From positions 62,001 to 126,000 of the forward strand of contig NZ_SIZZ01000003.1 in the NCBI RefSeq assembly GCF_004322705.1: a DNA stretch of 64,000 bases. Direction: 5' to 3'. The position numbers and the translations under genes are program-made. The stretch's first letter is position 1, and the number at the start of each line of letters is the position of its first letter. The notes under the pieces are model-generated. The model had not been told where the DNA came from and ran no database searches. It was given only the letters and a program-made list of their open reading frames with translations. Positions 40,593 through 49,356 of this stretch are shown here, one piece after another. Source of the stretch: Dyella terrae (GTDB lineage Bacteria; Pseudomonadota; Gammaproteobacteria; Xanthomonadales; Rhodanobacteraceae).

Positions 40593-41042
40593 ATGTCCCT
40601 GACCATTCGTCCCGCCGAACGCCGCGATGCCGAACACATCGCCGCGTGGAATATCGCCATGGCCTGGGAAACCGAAGAGAAGCGCCTGGATCCGGCGACC
40701 ATTGCCCGGGGCGTTGAGGCCGTGTTTGACGAACCGCGCCGCGGCTTCTACATGATTGCCGAGCTCGATGGCGAGGCCGTGGGTTGCCTCCTGGTGACGT
40801 ACGAATGGAGCGACTGGCGTTGCGGGGACTTCTGGTGGATCCAGAGTGTTTACGTGGTGGCAAGTGCGCGCCGGAGCGGGGCGTTTCGTGCGATGTACGC
40901 CGAGGTGACGCGGCGTGCGACGGAGGCGTCGGCCGTGGGCGTGCGCTTGTACGTGGAGACGGAGAATCTTCGCGCGCAGGGGACGTACGAGAAGCTTGGC
41001 ATGGAGAAGTGCCATTACTTCATGTATGAGGCGATGATCTAA
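40593..41042 (+). CDS. GNAT-family N-acetyltransferase
   Basis: The 149-residue protein has the GNAT layout: MSLTIRPAERRDAEHIAAWN, a central ELDGEAVGCLLVTYEW, the acyl-CoA strand WIQSVYVVASARRSGAFRAMY (a modified R/Q-x-x-G-x-G/A loop) and RLYVETENLRAQGTYEKLGM near the end. This last motif is typical of the acetyltransferases that close with N-x-x-A-x-x-x-Y-x-x-x-G. It follows ntrC by 13 bases and may be on the same mRNA. The substrate is unknown. The P-loop is loosely conserved. Confidence 0.85.
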   Translation: MSLTIRPAERRDAEHIAAWNIAMAWETEEKRLDPATIARGVEAVFDEPRRGFYMIAELDGEAVGCLLVTYEWSDWRCGDFWWIQSVYVVASARRSGAFRAMYAEVTRRATEASAVGVRLYVETENLRAQGTYEKLGMEKCHYFMYEAMI

Positions 41043-41618
41043 TGGCCAACCCACAAGCTCGTCATTCCGGCCTTCGCCGGAATGACGGCGTGAGGGATGC
41101 GGCGACAAATGAGTGCAGTCGCCACTGGGTGCCTGCCTTCGCAGGCATGACGGTGTGCGTGGAGACGTAAGGTGAATACCGAACGTGGTCGCGCGTGGAT
41201 CAATCACCGCGCGCACCCGATGTAGAGCCGCCGGTCGCGCCTCGCCCCGCTTTCAGCGGTGGGGCGGATAGCAAGCAGTCGGACGTTAGTTGGCCTCACC
41301 GTCGATCACTTAAGCCTGCGCGTCCCGTGAGACACCTATCTAACGTGAGCGCGCACCCCGCTTTCATGCCATTTTCTTTGGGTTACTTTTCTTTTGGGCA
41401 AGCAAAAGAAAAGTGACTCGGCCGACGGCAGTCGGTCGAAACGCCCGCTGCGTAAGCGGCCCGGTCGCGGTATCGCACAGATGAGCCTGATCGCCCCTGG
41501 ATGCCGGCTTTCGCCGGCATGACGACGTGGGAGTGTGGGGTGGCAAGCGTGTGAGATCACCACGGGGTGCCTGCCTGCGCAGGAATGACGAAACAAAAAG
41601 GAACTGAGGGGAATCCCC
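41043..41618. repeat. Cluster of REP-like palindromes
   Basis: The 576-base gap has no supported gene but several hairpin repeats. GTCATTCCGGC-CTTC-GCCGGAATGAC is at 41061-41086, GCCTGC-CTTC-GCAGGC at about 41131-41146, ATGCCGGC-TTTC-GCCGGCAT at about 41501-41520 and CCTGCGCAGG near 41574. ACTTTTCTTTTG-GGCAAG and its complement form a 12-bp stem at 41385-41414. The first four share a 'TTCGCCGGCATGAC'-like core, as REP elements do, and the last belongs to a different, AT-rich repeat. Confidence 0.7.
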
Positions 41619-44066
41619 TCACAGCAACGTCGCGAATTCCTCCGCCGGCATCGGCGGCCCAAACAGAAACCCCTGCAACACCGTGCACCCCGCCGCGCGC
41701 AGGAACGCCGCCTGTTCGGCCGTCTCCACGCCTTCCGCCACCACGCCCATCGCCAGGCTCTGCGCCATGGTGATGATCGCTTCGGTGATCGCCGCACTAT
41801 CGGAATCGGTCGCCACGTCACGCACGAAGGTTCGCGGGATCTTCAGCACGTCGATCGGGAAGTGCTTGAGGTAGGAAAGGCTGCTGTAGCCCGTGCCGAA
41901 ATCGTCGAGCGCCAGTGATACACCCAGTTCCTTGATCTCGCGCATCAGCAAACGACTCTGTTCGCCACCGGACATCACCATCCGCTCGGTAAGTTCCAGT
42001 TCGATCAGTTGCGGCGGCAGCTCGCTCTCCGCCAGAAGTTCCTGCAGGGATGCGCGAAATCCCGGCTGCAGGAACTGTGGCGCGGCCACGTTCACGGCGA
42101 TGGTGATGCCATGTCCGCGCCGGTGCCATGTCGCGGCCTGCCGGCATGCCTGCTGGAGCGCCCATTTCCCGATGACGCCGATGAGCCCGGTTTCCTCGGC
42201 CACCGGCACGAACTGGTCGGGACGATACACATCGCGACCGTCCACCTGCCAGCGCATCAGCGCTTCGGCGCCGACCACGGCGCCGGTATCGGCGTCGACC
42301 TTCGGTTGGTAATGAAGTTTGAGATCGCCGCGCCGGATAGCCTTGCGCAGTTCCGACTCGATGCGCATGCGTGCGGCGGGTCGTTGCGTCATGGCGGGAG
42401 TAAACAGGCGGAAACTGCTGCGGCCCTGCATCTTCGCCTCGTACATCGCCGTATCGGCGTGGCGGATCATCGTTTCCACGTCGAGCGCGTCGTCGGGATA
42501 GATACTGATGCCAGCGCTGAAACTCAGCGGCAGTTCGCTCAGTTCGTTGGGTGGCTGTTCGGCCCAACGACGCATCAGGAGCTCACAGACCAGGCTGGCT
42601 TCGCTGGCGCTGTCGACGTGCGGCAGCACCACCATGAATTCGTCACCGGCCGTGCGGCTTACCGTGTCTTCGCTGCGCAGCAGGCCGCGCAAGTGGGTAG
42701 CGAAGGTGCGCAGCAGCTGATCGCCGACCTTGTGGCCCAGGGTGTCGTTGATGAGCTTGAAGTGATCGAGGTTGATGAAGATCAGGGCAGCGCGCGACTG
42801 GCGCCGCCCGGCGGCGACGATGACCTGTTCAAGCCGTGACTGCAGCAGGCTGCGGTTGGGCAGGCCCGTGAGCGTGTCGTGCTGCGCCATGTGCGCCATC
42901 TTCAGCACGAGTGCGCGCGTGGCACTGACGTCATGGAACACCAGCACGCCACCGATGACGTTGCCGGCATGGTCGTGGATCGATGCGGCCGAATCTTCGA
43001 TCGGCGTTTCGAAGCCGTTGCGATGGACCAGCATCGCGTCGCCACGCAGTTCGACGATGGCGTCGCGCAGAATGGCGTCGAGCAATGGGTTAAGCATGGG
43101 TTCGCGCGTCTGGCCATCGATCAGCCGGAACACATCCGAGACGTGCCGGCCAATGGCCGCGCTCTGGCTCCAGCCCGTCATGGCCTCGGCGATGGGGTTG
43201 AGCGAGGTGACGCGATGCTGCAGATCCGTGGTGATGACGGCATCGCCGATCGAGCGCAAGGTGACTTCGGCCAGTTCGCGTTCGCGGAACAGCGCTTCTT
43301 CGTAGGCTTTTCGCTGGCTGATGTCGGCGATCAGCGCCACGGCATGGAACGGCGTACCGTCGGCCGCACGCACCAGCGATACGCTCAGCTGCACATGCAC
43401 GATGTGCCCATCGCGATGCACGTAACGCTTTTCCAGTTGGTACGACTCGCGCTTGCCGCTCATAAGCTCAGTCGCCATCACGCGGCTCTTGGTGACGTCG
43501 TCCGCGTAGGTGATGTCGCCGATGGTGAGCTTGAGCATCTCCTCTTCGCGATAGCCGAGCATGCTGCAAAGGGCGGCGTTGACGCGCAGCAGCTGGCCGT
43601 CGGGCGTGACCAGGGCCATGCCGACCGCGGCGTTCTGGAAGGTGCCGAACAGGCGTGCTTCGCTTTCGCGAAGTCGCGACTCCATGGCGTAGCGTTCGGT
43701 GATGTCGATGAACACGGTGAAGACGCCGCGCACCGAGCCGTCGTCGGCGAAGTCGGGCTGGAAGCTGCCGTGCACATAGCACTGCGCGGGGCCGGAGAAC
43801 ATTTCGCCTTCGTAGACTGCCGGCTGGCCAGCCAGTGCTTGCTCGAGGCAACTGCCGGCGCGCTGCAGGCTCAGTTCGTCGATGACTTCGGCGACGCGAC
43901 GGCCGACCAGATCCTCCGGCAACACGCCCAGCCACGCCTGGTGGGCGAGGTTGACGAAGCGGAAGCGCTGGTCGCGATCGATGTAGGCAATGAGGGCTGG
44001 CGCGCCATGAATGACATGCGATGCCCAATCCCGGGGCGACTGCTCATGGTCGTCTGCGATCTGCAT
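41619..44066 (-). CDS. PAS-PAS-PAS-GGDEF-EAL cyclic-di-GMP protein
   Basis: The 815-residue cytoplasmic protein has three PAS domains (about 15-135, 140-265, 270-395). A GGDEF domain (about 400-560) with the degenerate motif SRTAGDEF follows, then an EAL domain (about 575-815). The EAL domain keeps GAEALMRW, VNVAAPQF, ELTERMVM, ALDDFGTGYSSLSYLKHFP and AEGVET, so c-di-GMP hydrolysis is expected. AGDEF variants can be active cyclases or act as GTP sensors. No TM segments were seen, so the signal is likely intracellular (redox, ligand or oxygen through PAS). No operon partner. Confidence 0.93.
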   Translation of the reverse strand: MQIADDHEQSPRDWASHVIHGAPALIAYIDRDQRFRFVNLAHQAWLGVLPEDLVGRRVAEVIDELSLQRAGSCLEQALAGQPAVYEGEMFSGPAQCYVHGSFQPDFADDGSVRGVFTVFIDITERYAMESRLRESEARLFGTFQNAAVGMALVTPDGQLLRVNAALCSMLGYREEEMLKLTIGDITYADDVTKSRVMATELMSGKRESYQLEKRYVHRDGHIVHVQLSVSLVRAADGTPFHAVALIADISQRKAYEEALFRERELAEVTLRSIGDAVITTDLQHRVTSLNPIAEAMTGWSQSAAIGRHVSDVFRLIDGQTREPMLNPLLDAILRDAIVELRGDAMLVHRNGFETPIEDSAASIHDHAGNVIGGVLVFHDVSATRALVLKMAHMAQHDTLTGLPNRSLLQSRLEQVIVAAGRRQSRAALIFINLDHFKLINDTLGHKVGDQLLRTFATHLRGLLRSEDTVSRTAGDEFMVVLPHVDSASEASLVCELLMRRWAEQPPNELSELPLSFSAGISIYPDDALDVETMIRHADTAMYEAKMQGRSSFRLFTPAMTQRPAARMRIESELRKAIRRGDLKLHYQPKVDADTGAVVGAEALMRWQVDGRDVYRPDQFVPVAEETGLIGVIGKWALQQACRQAATWHRRGHGITIAVNVAAPQFLQPGFRASLQELLAESELPPQLIELELTERMVMSGGEQSRLLMREIKELGVSLALDDFGTGYSSLSYLKHFPIDVLKIPRTFVRDVATDSDSAAITEAIITMAQSLAMGVVAEGVETAEQAAFLRAAGCTVLQGFLFGPPMPAEEFATLL

Positions 44067-44184
44067 CCTGTGGCCGCCCCGTTCGCCCTCCCGGGCGCGT
44101 GACGCAGATCATGCGCCAAGTCGCGGTCGCTTGGGCAGTGGGGCGGTCAAGGATTGGGAAGCGCCTTAATGCGGGCTTGCGATT

Positions 44185-45327
44185 TCAGTGAAGGGCCTGT
44201 GCAGGCGCCCCAAGCTGGCCCTCGTCGTCAAGCAGGATGCGACCCAGTGCGTGCACTTCGGCCGGAATACCGACGTGCCCGGCCAGGTGCGACACCAGGG
44301 GGCCAAGCGCTTTGGAGTGCAGCGGATAACCATGCGCGAGCACGCGGGCGCGTCCACCGTCGCCGCGCTGGGCGAGCGTGATGGCGACGACGCCCAGCCC
44401 GGGGGCTTCGTGCGCGAACAGGCTCGGCGGGTCATACGCCGGATCGACCGCACCCAACACTTCCACCAGATAACCATCGCCGGCCGCAGCCGCGGTGCCG
44501 GGCGTGGGCTGCAAGCTCAGCGGGAGGTGGTGCGCATCGAGCAGGGCGGCGTACTGGCGCAGTTCGAACAGGATGCCGGCCAGGTCATGCGGGCGTTGCG
44601 CGATATCGTCGGTTTGCGCGGCCAGCCATGCCGACGGCGACTGCGCCAGGACCTTGCCGTCGTGATACTGCAACGCCAGGCCGCGGGCGGTCAGCGTGTG
44701 TTCGTCCTTGTACGGCGTCAGCAGGCCGGCTTCCAGCACCTGCCAGAGCGCGGCCAGGTTGACGTGTTCGTACTGCACGCAGGTCAGCGCGATCAGGTCG
44801 TTGCGAGTGAGGTAGCGCACGTGCTCCAGCGGCAGGCCGAGCTGGCGGATCAGCCAGTCGGCGGTGCGCTCGCCGGCTTCGCCGCGACCGACCAGTTCCA
44901 CTTCGAGCTGTTCGAGGAGTTCGGCGGCCAGGTCCTCCGGTGCCAAAAGCGTCAGCGGCAGCAGGCGCATCGGACCGTCGGCATACATGGGGGCCGGCTC
45001 CAGCGGCTGGGCCGGCATGTGGCCGTCATGGGTGCCGAAAGCCACCACGTTGTCCAGATGACCGCGCGGCACGCGGCGCGCGAGCTCGTCGAGCGTGGCC
45101 CATACGGGGAAGCCCGGGCGCAGCAGCTCAACGGCATCGAACAGGGCGCCGGCCACGGCCAGGCGAGCCTGGTTCACCGCGGGGACCAGCGCGTGCAGGT
45201 CGGCGGCGATCAGGCTGGCCAGCTCCGCGGCCTGGTCGCGCTCGAGCGTGAGACGATTCAGGCGGGCGCCCTCAGGCAGCTCCAGCGCCAGAACGACGGG
45301 CAGGGCGACCAGCGATTGTGCTTCCAC
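44185..45327 (-). CDS. Conserved-looking protein of unknown function
   Basis: The 380-residue protein has no signal peptide or TM segment. It is Leu/Ala-rich with a helical middle part: LEQLEVELVGRGEAGERTAD, WLIRQLGLPLEHVRYLTRND. A C-terminal alpha/beta part carries EVLGAVDPAYDPPSLFAHEA. No catalytic signature or family was recognised. Codon use and a clear ATG start at 45327 support a real gene. It diverges from the thiolase gene, and a shared promoter region of 118 bases lies between them. Confidence 0.65.
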   Translation of the reverse strand: MEAQSLVALPVVLALELPEGARLNRLTLERDQAAELASLIAADLHALVPAVNQARLAVAGALFDAVELLRPGFPVWATLDELARRVPRGHLDNVVAFGTHDGHMPAQPLEPAPMYADGPMRLLPLTLLAPEDLAAELLEQLEVELVGRGEAGERTADWLIRQLGLPLEHVRYLTRNDLIALTCVQYEHVNLAALWQVLEAGLLTPYKDEHTLTARGLALQYHDGKVLAQSPSAWLAAQTDDIAQRPHDLAGILFELRQYAALLDAHHLPLSLQPTPGTAAAAGDGYLVEVLGAVDPAYDPPSLFAHEAPGLGVVAITLAQRGDGGRARVLAHGYPLHSKALGPLVSHLAGHVGIPAEVHALGRILLDDEGQLGAPAQALH

Positions 45328-45445
45328 GTGAGTCCAATCCGAACGGCAAAGAACTCAAATTCTAACATTGGGGCCTGTTGGGCTTTCGCGTGCTGGCATA
45401 GCGGGTTAGCCTTACTGGCTTAGGCCTGCCCGGACAGTCAGAGAC

Positions 45446-46732
45446 ATGGAAAACAGCTCCAAGCGCGTCGGTGTCATCGGCGGCGTACGCATCCCCTTCT
45501 GTCGCAACAACACCGCCTACGCCGATGTCGGCAATTTCGGCATGTCGGTGAAAGTGCTCGGTTCACTCGTCGAGCGCTATCGCCTGCACGGCGAGGAGCT
45601 CGGCGAAGTGGCGATGGGTGCGGTGATCAAACATTCCTCGGAATGGAACCTGGCGCGCGAAGCCGTGCTCTCGTCGGGCCTGGCGCCGACCACGCCGGGC
45701 ATCACCACGGCGCGCGCCTGCGGCACCTCGCTGGATAACGCCATCATCATTGCCAACAAGATCGCCGCAGGGCAGATCGAGGCGGGCATCGCCGGTGGTT
45801 CGGACACCACCAGCGACGTGCCGATCGTGCTCAGCGAGCGCCTGCGCAAGCGGCTTCTCGCGATCAATCGCGCCAAGGGCTGGCAGGACAAGCTCGCGTC
45901 CGCCACGCGCGGCTTCTCGTTCAAGGAATTCAAGCCGGCCTTCCCGGGCGTGGCCGAGCCGCGCACCGGCATGTCGATGGGCGACCATTGCGAGCGCATG
46001 GCGAAGGAATGGCATATCACCCGCCAGGCGCAGGACGAACTGGCGCAGTCGAGCCACAAGAAGCTCGCCGCCGCCTATGACGCCGGTTTCTTCGACGATC
46101 TCGTGGTGCCCTTCCGCGGCCTCAAGCGCGACGGCTTCCTGCGCCCGGACACGACGCTGGAAAAGCTCGCCTCGCTCAAGCCCGCTTTCGACAAGATTTC
46201 CGGCCACGGCACGCTGACCGCCGGCAACTCCACCGGCCTCTCCGATGGTGCTGCCGCCGTGCTGCTCGCCAGTGATGACTGGGCTGCCCAGCGCGGTCTG
46301 ACGGTGCAGGCGTACTTCAAGGATGCCGAAGTGTCGGCGGTGGATTTCGTCCATGGCGAAGGCCTGCTGATGGCGCCGACGGTGGCCGTGCCGCGCATGC
46401 TCAAGCGCCATGGCCTGACGCTGCAGGATTTCGATTTCTACGAGATCCACGAAGCCTTCGCCGCCCAGGTGCTGTGCACGCTGCGCGCGTGGGAAAGCGA
46501 AGACTACTGCCGCAACCGCCTGGGGCTGGACCAGCCGCTGGGCAGCATCGATCCGGCCAGGCTCAACGTGCATGGCTCCAGCCTGGCCGTCGGCCATCCG
46601 TTCGCCGCCACGGGCGCGCGCATCGTCGCCACGCTGGCGCGCATGCTCGAGCAGAAGGGTTCGGGCCGCGGCCTGATCTCGATTTGCACTGCGGGCGGCA
46701 TGGGCGTCACCGCCATCCTCGAACGGCCGTAA
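45446..46732 (+). CDS. Acetyl-CoA C-acyltransferase (thiolase, FadI-like)
   Basis: The 428-residue thiolase cleaves 3-ketoacyl-CoA (or condenses acetyl-CoA). The nucleophile Cys is in ITTARACGTSLDNA, the conserved His in DFDFYEIHEAFAAQ, and the second Cys in SICTAGGMGVT. GHPFAATGARIVATL lies near the CoA-binding end. Length (428) and N-terminal VGVIGGVRIPFCRNN match the FadI branch better than short biosynthetic thiolases. No fadJ/fadB partner is next to it. Confidence 0.9.
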   Translation: MENSSKRVGVIGGVRIPFCRNNTAYADVGNFGMSVKVLGSLVERYRLHGEELGEVAMGAVIKHSSEWNLAREAVLSSGLAPTTPGITTARACGTSLDNAIIIANKIAAGQIEAGIAGGSDTTSDVPIVLSERLRKRLLAINRAKGWQDKLASATRGFSFKEFKPAFPGVAEPRTGMSMGDHCERMAKEWHITRQAQDELAQSSHKKLAAAYDAGFFDDLVVPFRGLKRDGFLRPDTTLEKLASLKPAFDKISGHGTLTAGNSTGLSDGAAAVLLASDDWAAQRGLTVQAYFKDAEVSAVDFVHGEGLLMAPTVAVPRMLKRHGLTLQDFDFYEIHEAFAAQVLCTLRAWESEDYCRNRLGLDQPLGSIDPARLNVHGSSLAVGHPFAATGARIVATLARMLEQKGSGRGLISICTAGGMGVTAILERP

Positions 46733-46751
46733 CCACGGCCGTTCCGTTCGC

Positions 46752-47261
46752 ATGCGCGTCATGCCACGTCTTCGCACCACCGCCACCCTCAGCCTGCTGA
46801 TGCTGCTGGGTGGCATCGCGGGCACCGCGTGGCTCAGCGAACAGACCGCCGGATGGCAGGGCCCGAAGGCGCGCTACGTGCAGGTGCCTGAAAAGCTGGC
46901 GCGCCGTCCCGCGACCACGCCGCGTCGCGAACGCCCGCGTGTCGTGCATCCCAGCGAAGTCGGCGCGATCGCAGCGCCCGTCGCGCCGGAGTCGATTTCC
47001 CTCACGCCTGTCGACATGCCCTGGCCGGAGACGTCGCTGTTCTCGCGGCGGGAAACACCGGACGGGCGCGTGTTGCTCGACCTGAACGTGGACGGCGTCG
47101 GCCATGTCGTGAGCGCGCGCGTGGCCGAATCGAGCGGTAACGCGAACGTGGATGCCGAAGCCCTGAGTGTCGTCAAAGGGTGGCGTTTCGCCGTGCCGGA
47201 CGGACATCCGGATGGCGCGCGCGGCGAACTCGTATGGCGTGCAGCGGGGGCCGGCCCGTAA
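46752..47261 (+). CDS. TonB-C-like exported protein
   Basis: The 169-residue protein has an N-terminal membrane anchor (about 11-30) and a basic, proline-rich linker (ARRPATTPRRERPRV). A C-terminal segment resembles the TonB C-terminal fold: GRVLLDLNVDGVGHVVSARV, then NVDAEALSVVKGWRF. Such small proteins can pair with TonB-dependent receptors, but this one lacks flanking exbB/exbD. The gene begins 19 bases after the thiolase stop, so they may be co-transcribed. ATG 46761 is an alternative start. Confidence 0.6.
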   Translation: MRVMPRLRTTATLSLLMLLGGIAGTAWLSEQTAGWQGPKARYVQVPEKLARRPATTPRRERPRVVHPSEVGAIAAPVAPESISLTPVDMPWPETSLFSRRETPDGRVLLDLNVDGVGHVVSARVAESSGNANVDAEALSVVKGWRFAVPDGHPDGARGELVWRAAGAGP

Positions 47262-47278
47262 AGGTCCGCGCGTCGCGG

Positions 47279-48292
47279 TTACTTGATCGCCAGCGCCAGC
47301 ACGATACCCACCCACAACACCATGCCGAGCCAGTTGTTGTTGCGAAAAGCGGCCAGGCAAGCCGTGCGGTCGTGGGTGCGGATGCTCCACATCTGGCGCG
47401 CGAACAGGCCGATGGCCACCACGAGGGCTAGCCAATAAGGCCAGCCCAGTGCCCCGCGCTGTCCCACGAAGAACATGGCGAGCACGAAGGTGGCGATCAG
47501 GATGGAGAGGATCGGGATGTCCGCGTCGCCAAAAAGAATCGCCGTGGATTTGGCACCGGCCTTGATGTCGTCTTCGCGATCGACCAGCGCGTACTGCGTG
47601 TCGTAGATCACCGACCAGATGATGTTGGCGATAAACAGCAGCCAGCCCAGCGGCGGGACCGTGTTGCTCACCGCTGCAAACGCCATCGGAATCGACCAGC
47701 CGAACGCCGCGCCCAGCACCACCTGCGGCAAATGCGTGTAGCGCTTGGTGAATGGATAGATGGCCGCCAGCGCCGCACCCGCGAAAGACAGCTTGATCGT
47801 CAGCGGGTTGGTGAACAGCACCAGGATGAACGAGAACGCCAGCAACGCGCCGAACACGATCAGCGCCTCCTTCGGCGTGACGCGTCCTGACGCGATCGGT
47901 CGGCCCGCGGTGCGTTCCACCTGCGGATCGAGCTTGCGGTCGGCAAAGTCGTTGATCGCGCAACCGGCAGCGCGCATGGCGAACACGCCCATCGTGAAGA
48001 TCACCAGCAGCTTGACCGGCGGGAAATCACCGGCGGCCAGCCACAGCGCCCACCACGTCGGCCACAACAGCAGGAGCGCGCCAATCGGGCGGTCCATGCG
48101 CGTGAGCACCAGGTAATCCAGCGCCTTTTCGCGGATGTTCGGCGGCAACTTCTGCATCAGGAACATCAGCACGCGCGTCGCCCGGGTGGAACTGTCCGCG
48201 GGGCGGGTCGGTGCGCTGGCGCCGGGCTTGGGGCGCGCGGCACTGTGGGTGTTCGAGACGCGCCGCTGGCGCTTACGGGAGGGAGAGGCCAT
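47279..48292 (-). CDS. ubiA: 4-hydroxybenzoate octaprenyltransferase UbiA
   Basis: The 337-residue membrane enzyme attaches the prenyl tail to 4-hydroxybenzoate in ubiquinone synthesis. The first Asp-rich motif NDFADRKLD and the second YDTQYALVDREDD are both intact, and about eight hydrophobic helices are present. The N-terminal ~45 residues are basic and Ser/Arg-rich, longer than usual (E. coli UbiA is about 290), so a later start (Met 43 or 46) is possible. ATG 48292 has AGGTC before it. It converges with the TonB-C-like gene. ubiC is not adjacent. Confidence 0.93.
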   Translation of the reverse strand: MASPSRKRQRRVSNTHSAARPKPGASAPTRPADSSTRATRVLMFLMQKLPPNIREKALDYLVLTRMDRPIGALLLLWPTWWALWLAAGDFPPVKLLVIFTMGVFAMRAAGCAINDFADRKLDPQVERTAGRPIASGRVTPKEALIVFGALLAFSFILVLFTNPLTIKLSFAGAALAAIYPFTKRYTHLPQVVLGAAFGWSIPMAFAAVSNTVPPLGWLLFIANIIWSVIYDTQYALVDREDDIKAGAKSTAILFGDADIPILSILIATFVLAMFFVGQRGALGWPYWLALVVAIGLFARQMWSIRTHDRTACLAAFRNNNWLGMVLWVGIVLALAIK

Positions 48293-48412
48293 AAGACCTA
48301 CAGTTTAGCGTGGCTGGATGTCAGGCATAGCGTGATCCAGGCCGGGATTCCGCTGACTCATGTGGGACAATGCCCGCTGCATCCCCGTTTGTGGCCTACC
48401 GAATCCTCAGCC

Positions 48413-48775
48413 ATGCCCGTCAGCATCAGTCACATCGCCTGGATCGTCAGCCACCCGGGTCGAACCGCCGACCTGCTCGCCGGCGTGTTTGAAAACGTGC
48501 GGATCGTGCGCGAAGCGCCCGATGCGGAAGGCCACGTGGAGACACGGGTGCGCATCGGCAACACCTGGCTGGTGCTGGTGGAAGGTCAGGGGCCCGCATC
48601 GCGCAATGGCGATCACGTGGCTTTCGCCGTCAGCAAAGAAGAACAGCTGGCCTGCGCTCGTCGCCTGGACGAGCTGGCGGTGGACTACATGATGTCCAGG
48701 GAAGACAGCGCGCTGTACTTCAGCGACTACGACAACCATGTCATTGAGCTGGATACGCTGCCGCCTGTGGATTGA
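48413..48775 (+). CDS. VOC-superfamily protein, FosX-like
   Basis: The 120-residue protein starts at MPVSISHIAWIVSHPGRTAD and carries VOC metal-ligand positions: His7, His in GDHVAFAV and Glu in YFSDYDNHVIEL. That final motif and the overall length are close to the FosX fosfomycin hydrolases (metal plus water opens the epoxide). FosA needs glutathione and has different loop residues. Whether this protein acts on fosfomycin is not known. It is upstream of, and divergent from, ubiA. Confidence 0.7.
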   Translation: MPVSISHIAWIVSHPGRTADLLAGVFENVRIVREAPDAEGHVETRVRIGNTWLVLVEGQGPASRNGDHVAFAVSKEEQLACARRLDELAVDYMMSREDSALYFSDYDNHVIELDTLPPVD

Positions 48776-48914
48776 CGTTTCCGCGGGGCTTATACATCGC
48801 TCCGCTAGGACAATTCCCTGCAATGCAAGGCATCCGTCGCCGACTCAACGGTCGCCCATGGATGCGGTAAGCGCTGCCTCGACTGCTAGTGTCAGCGCTT
48901 TTGCAGGAGGCGCC

Positions 48915-49355
48915 ATGAAACACATCAACGGATGGTTCGCGATTGCCTTGTCGCTGGTTTGCAGCTGCGCCATGGCCGGGGAGCGCCCACCCTCCCGTTA
49001 CTTCGCCTTCATCAGTTACGCGGGCGCACCCAAGATCGACGCCAACGAATTCATCGTCGAAGTGGCCAACCCGGACGTCGCCGCTCAATTCGAAGACATC
49101 CTCCGGCATCGCGTCATGCATCCGAACATCGCGTTCGAGGGCAGGGTGGTGCCGGGGCGCACGATCGAGAACGCCGCATGGCCCTATCACCTTGACCCCA
49201 AGTCAGTGAAAGTCGGTAGCACGGGGGCGCTCGATGAGTGCGACTCGACACCCGAGAACATCGAGGCGAACTTGACGGACGTGGGTGGGCGCATTCTCCC
49301 CGGTGGATGGTGGTGCCCCTGGTCGATGCACCTGTCACGGGAAGTCCTTCGTTAG
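48915..49355 (+). CDS. Exported BP74-like domain protein
   Basis: The 146-residue protein starts behind a GGAGG box and has a signal peptide (FAIALSLVCSCAMA). The mature domain shows SRYFAFISYAG, EFIVEVANPDVAAQFEDIL, VPGRTIENAAWPYHLDPKSV, ECDSTPENIEANLTDVGGRI and LPGGWWCPWSMHL. The run from WPYHLDP to WCPWS is the characteristic pattern of the BP74 N-terminal domain, first named from a calmodulin-binding protein in Dictyostelium. Its function in bacteria is not established. It ends one base from the convergent ilvA stop. Confidence 0.72.
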   Translation: MKHINGWFAIALSLVCSCAMAGERPPSRYFAFISYAGAPKIDANEFIVEVANPDVAAQFEDILRHRVMHPNIAFEGRVVPGRTIENAAWPYHLDPKSVKVGSTGALDECDSTPENIEANLTDVGGRILPGGWWCPWSMHLSREVLR

Positions 49356-49356
49356 T

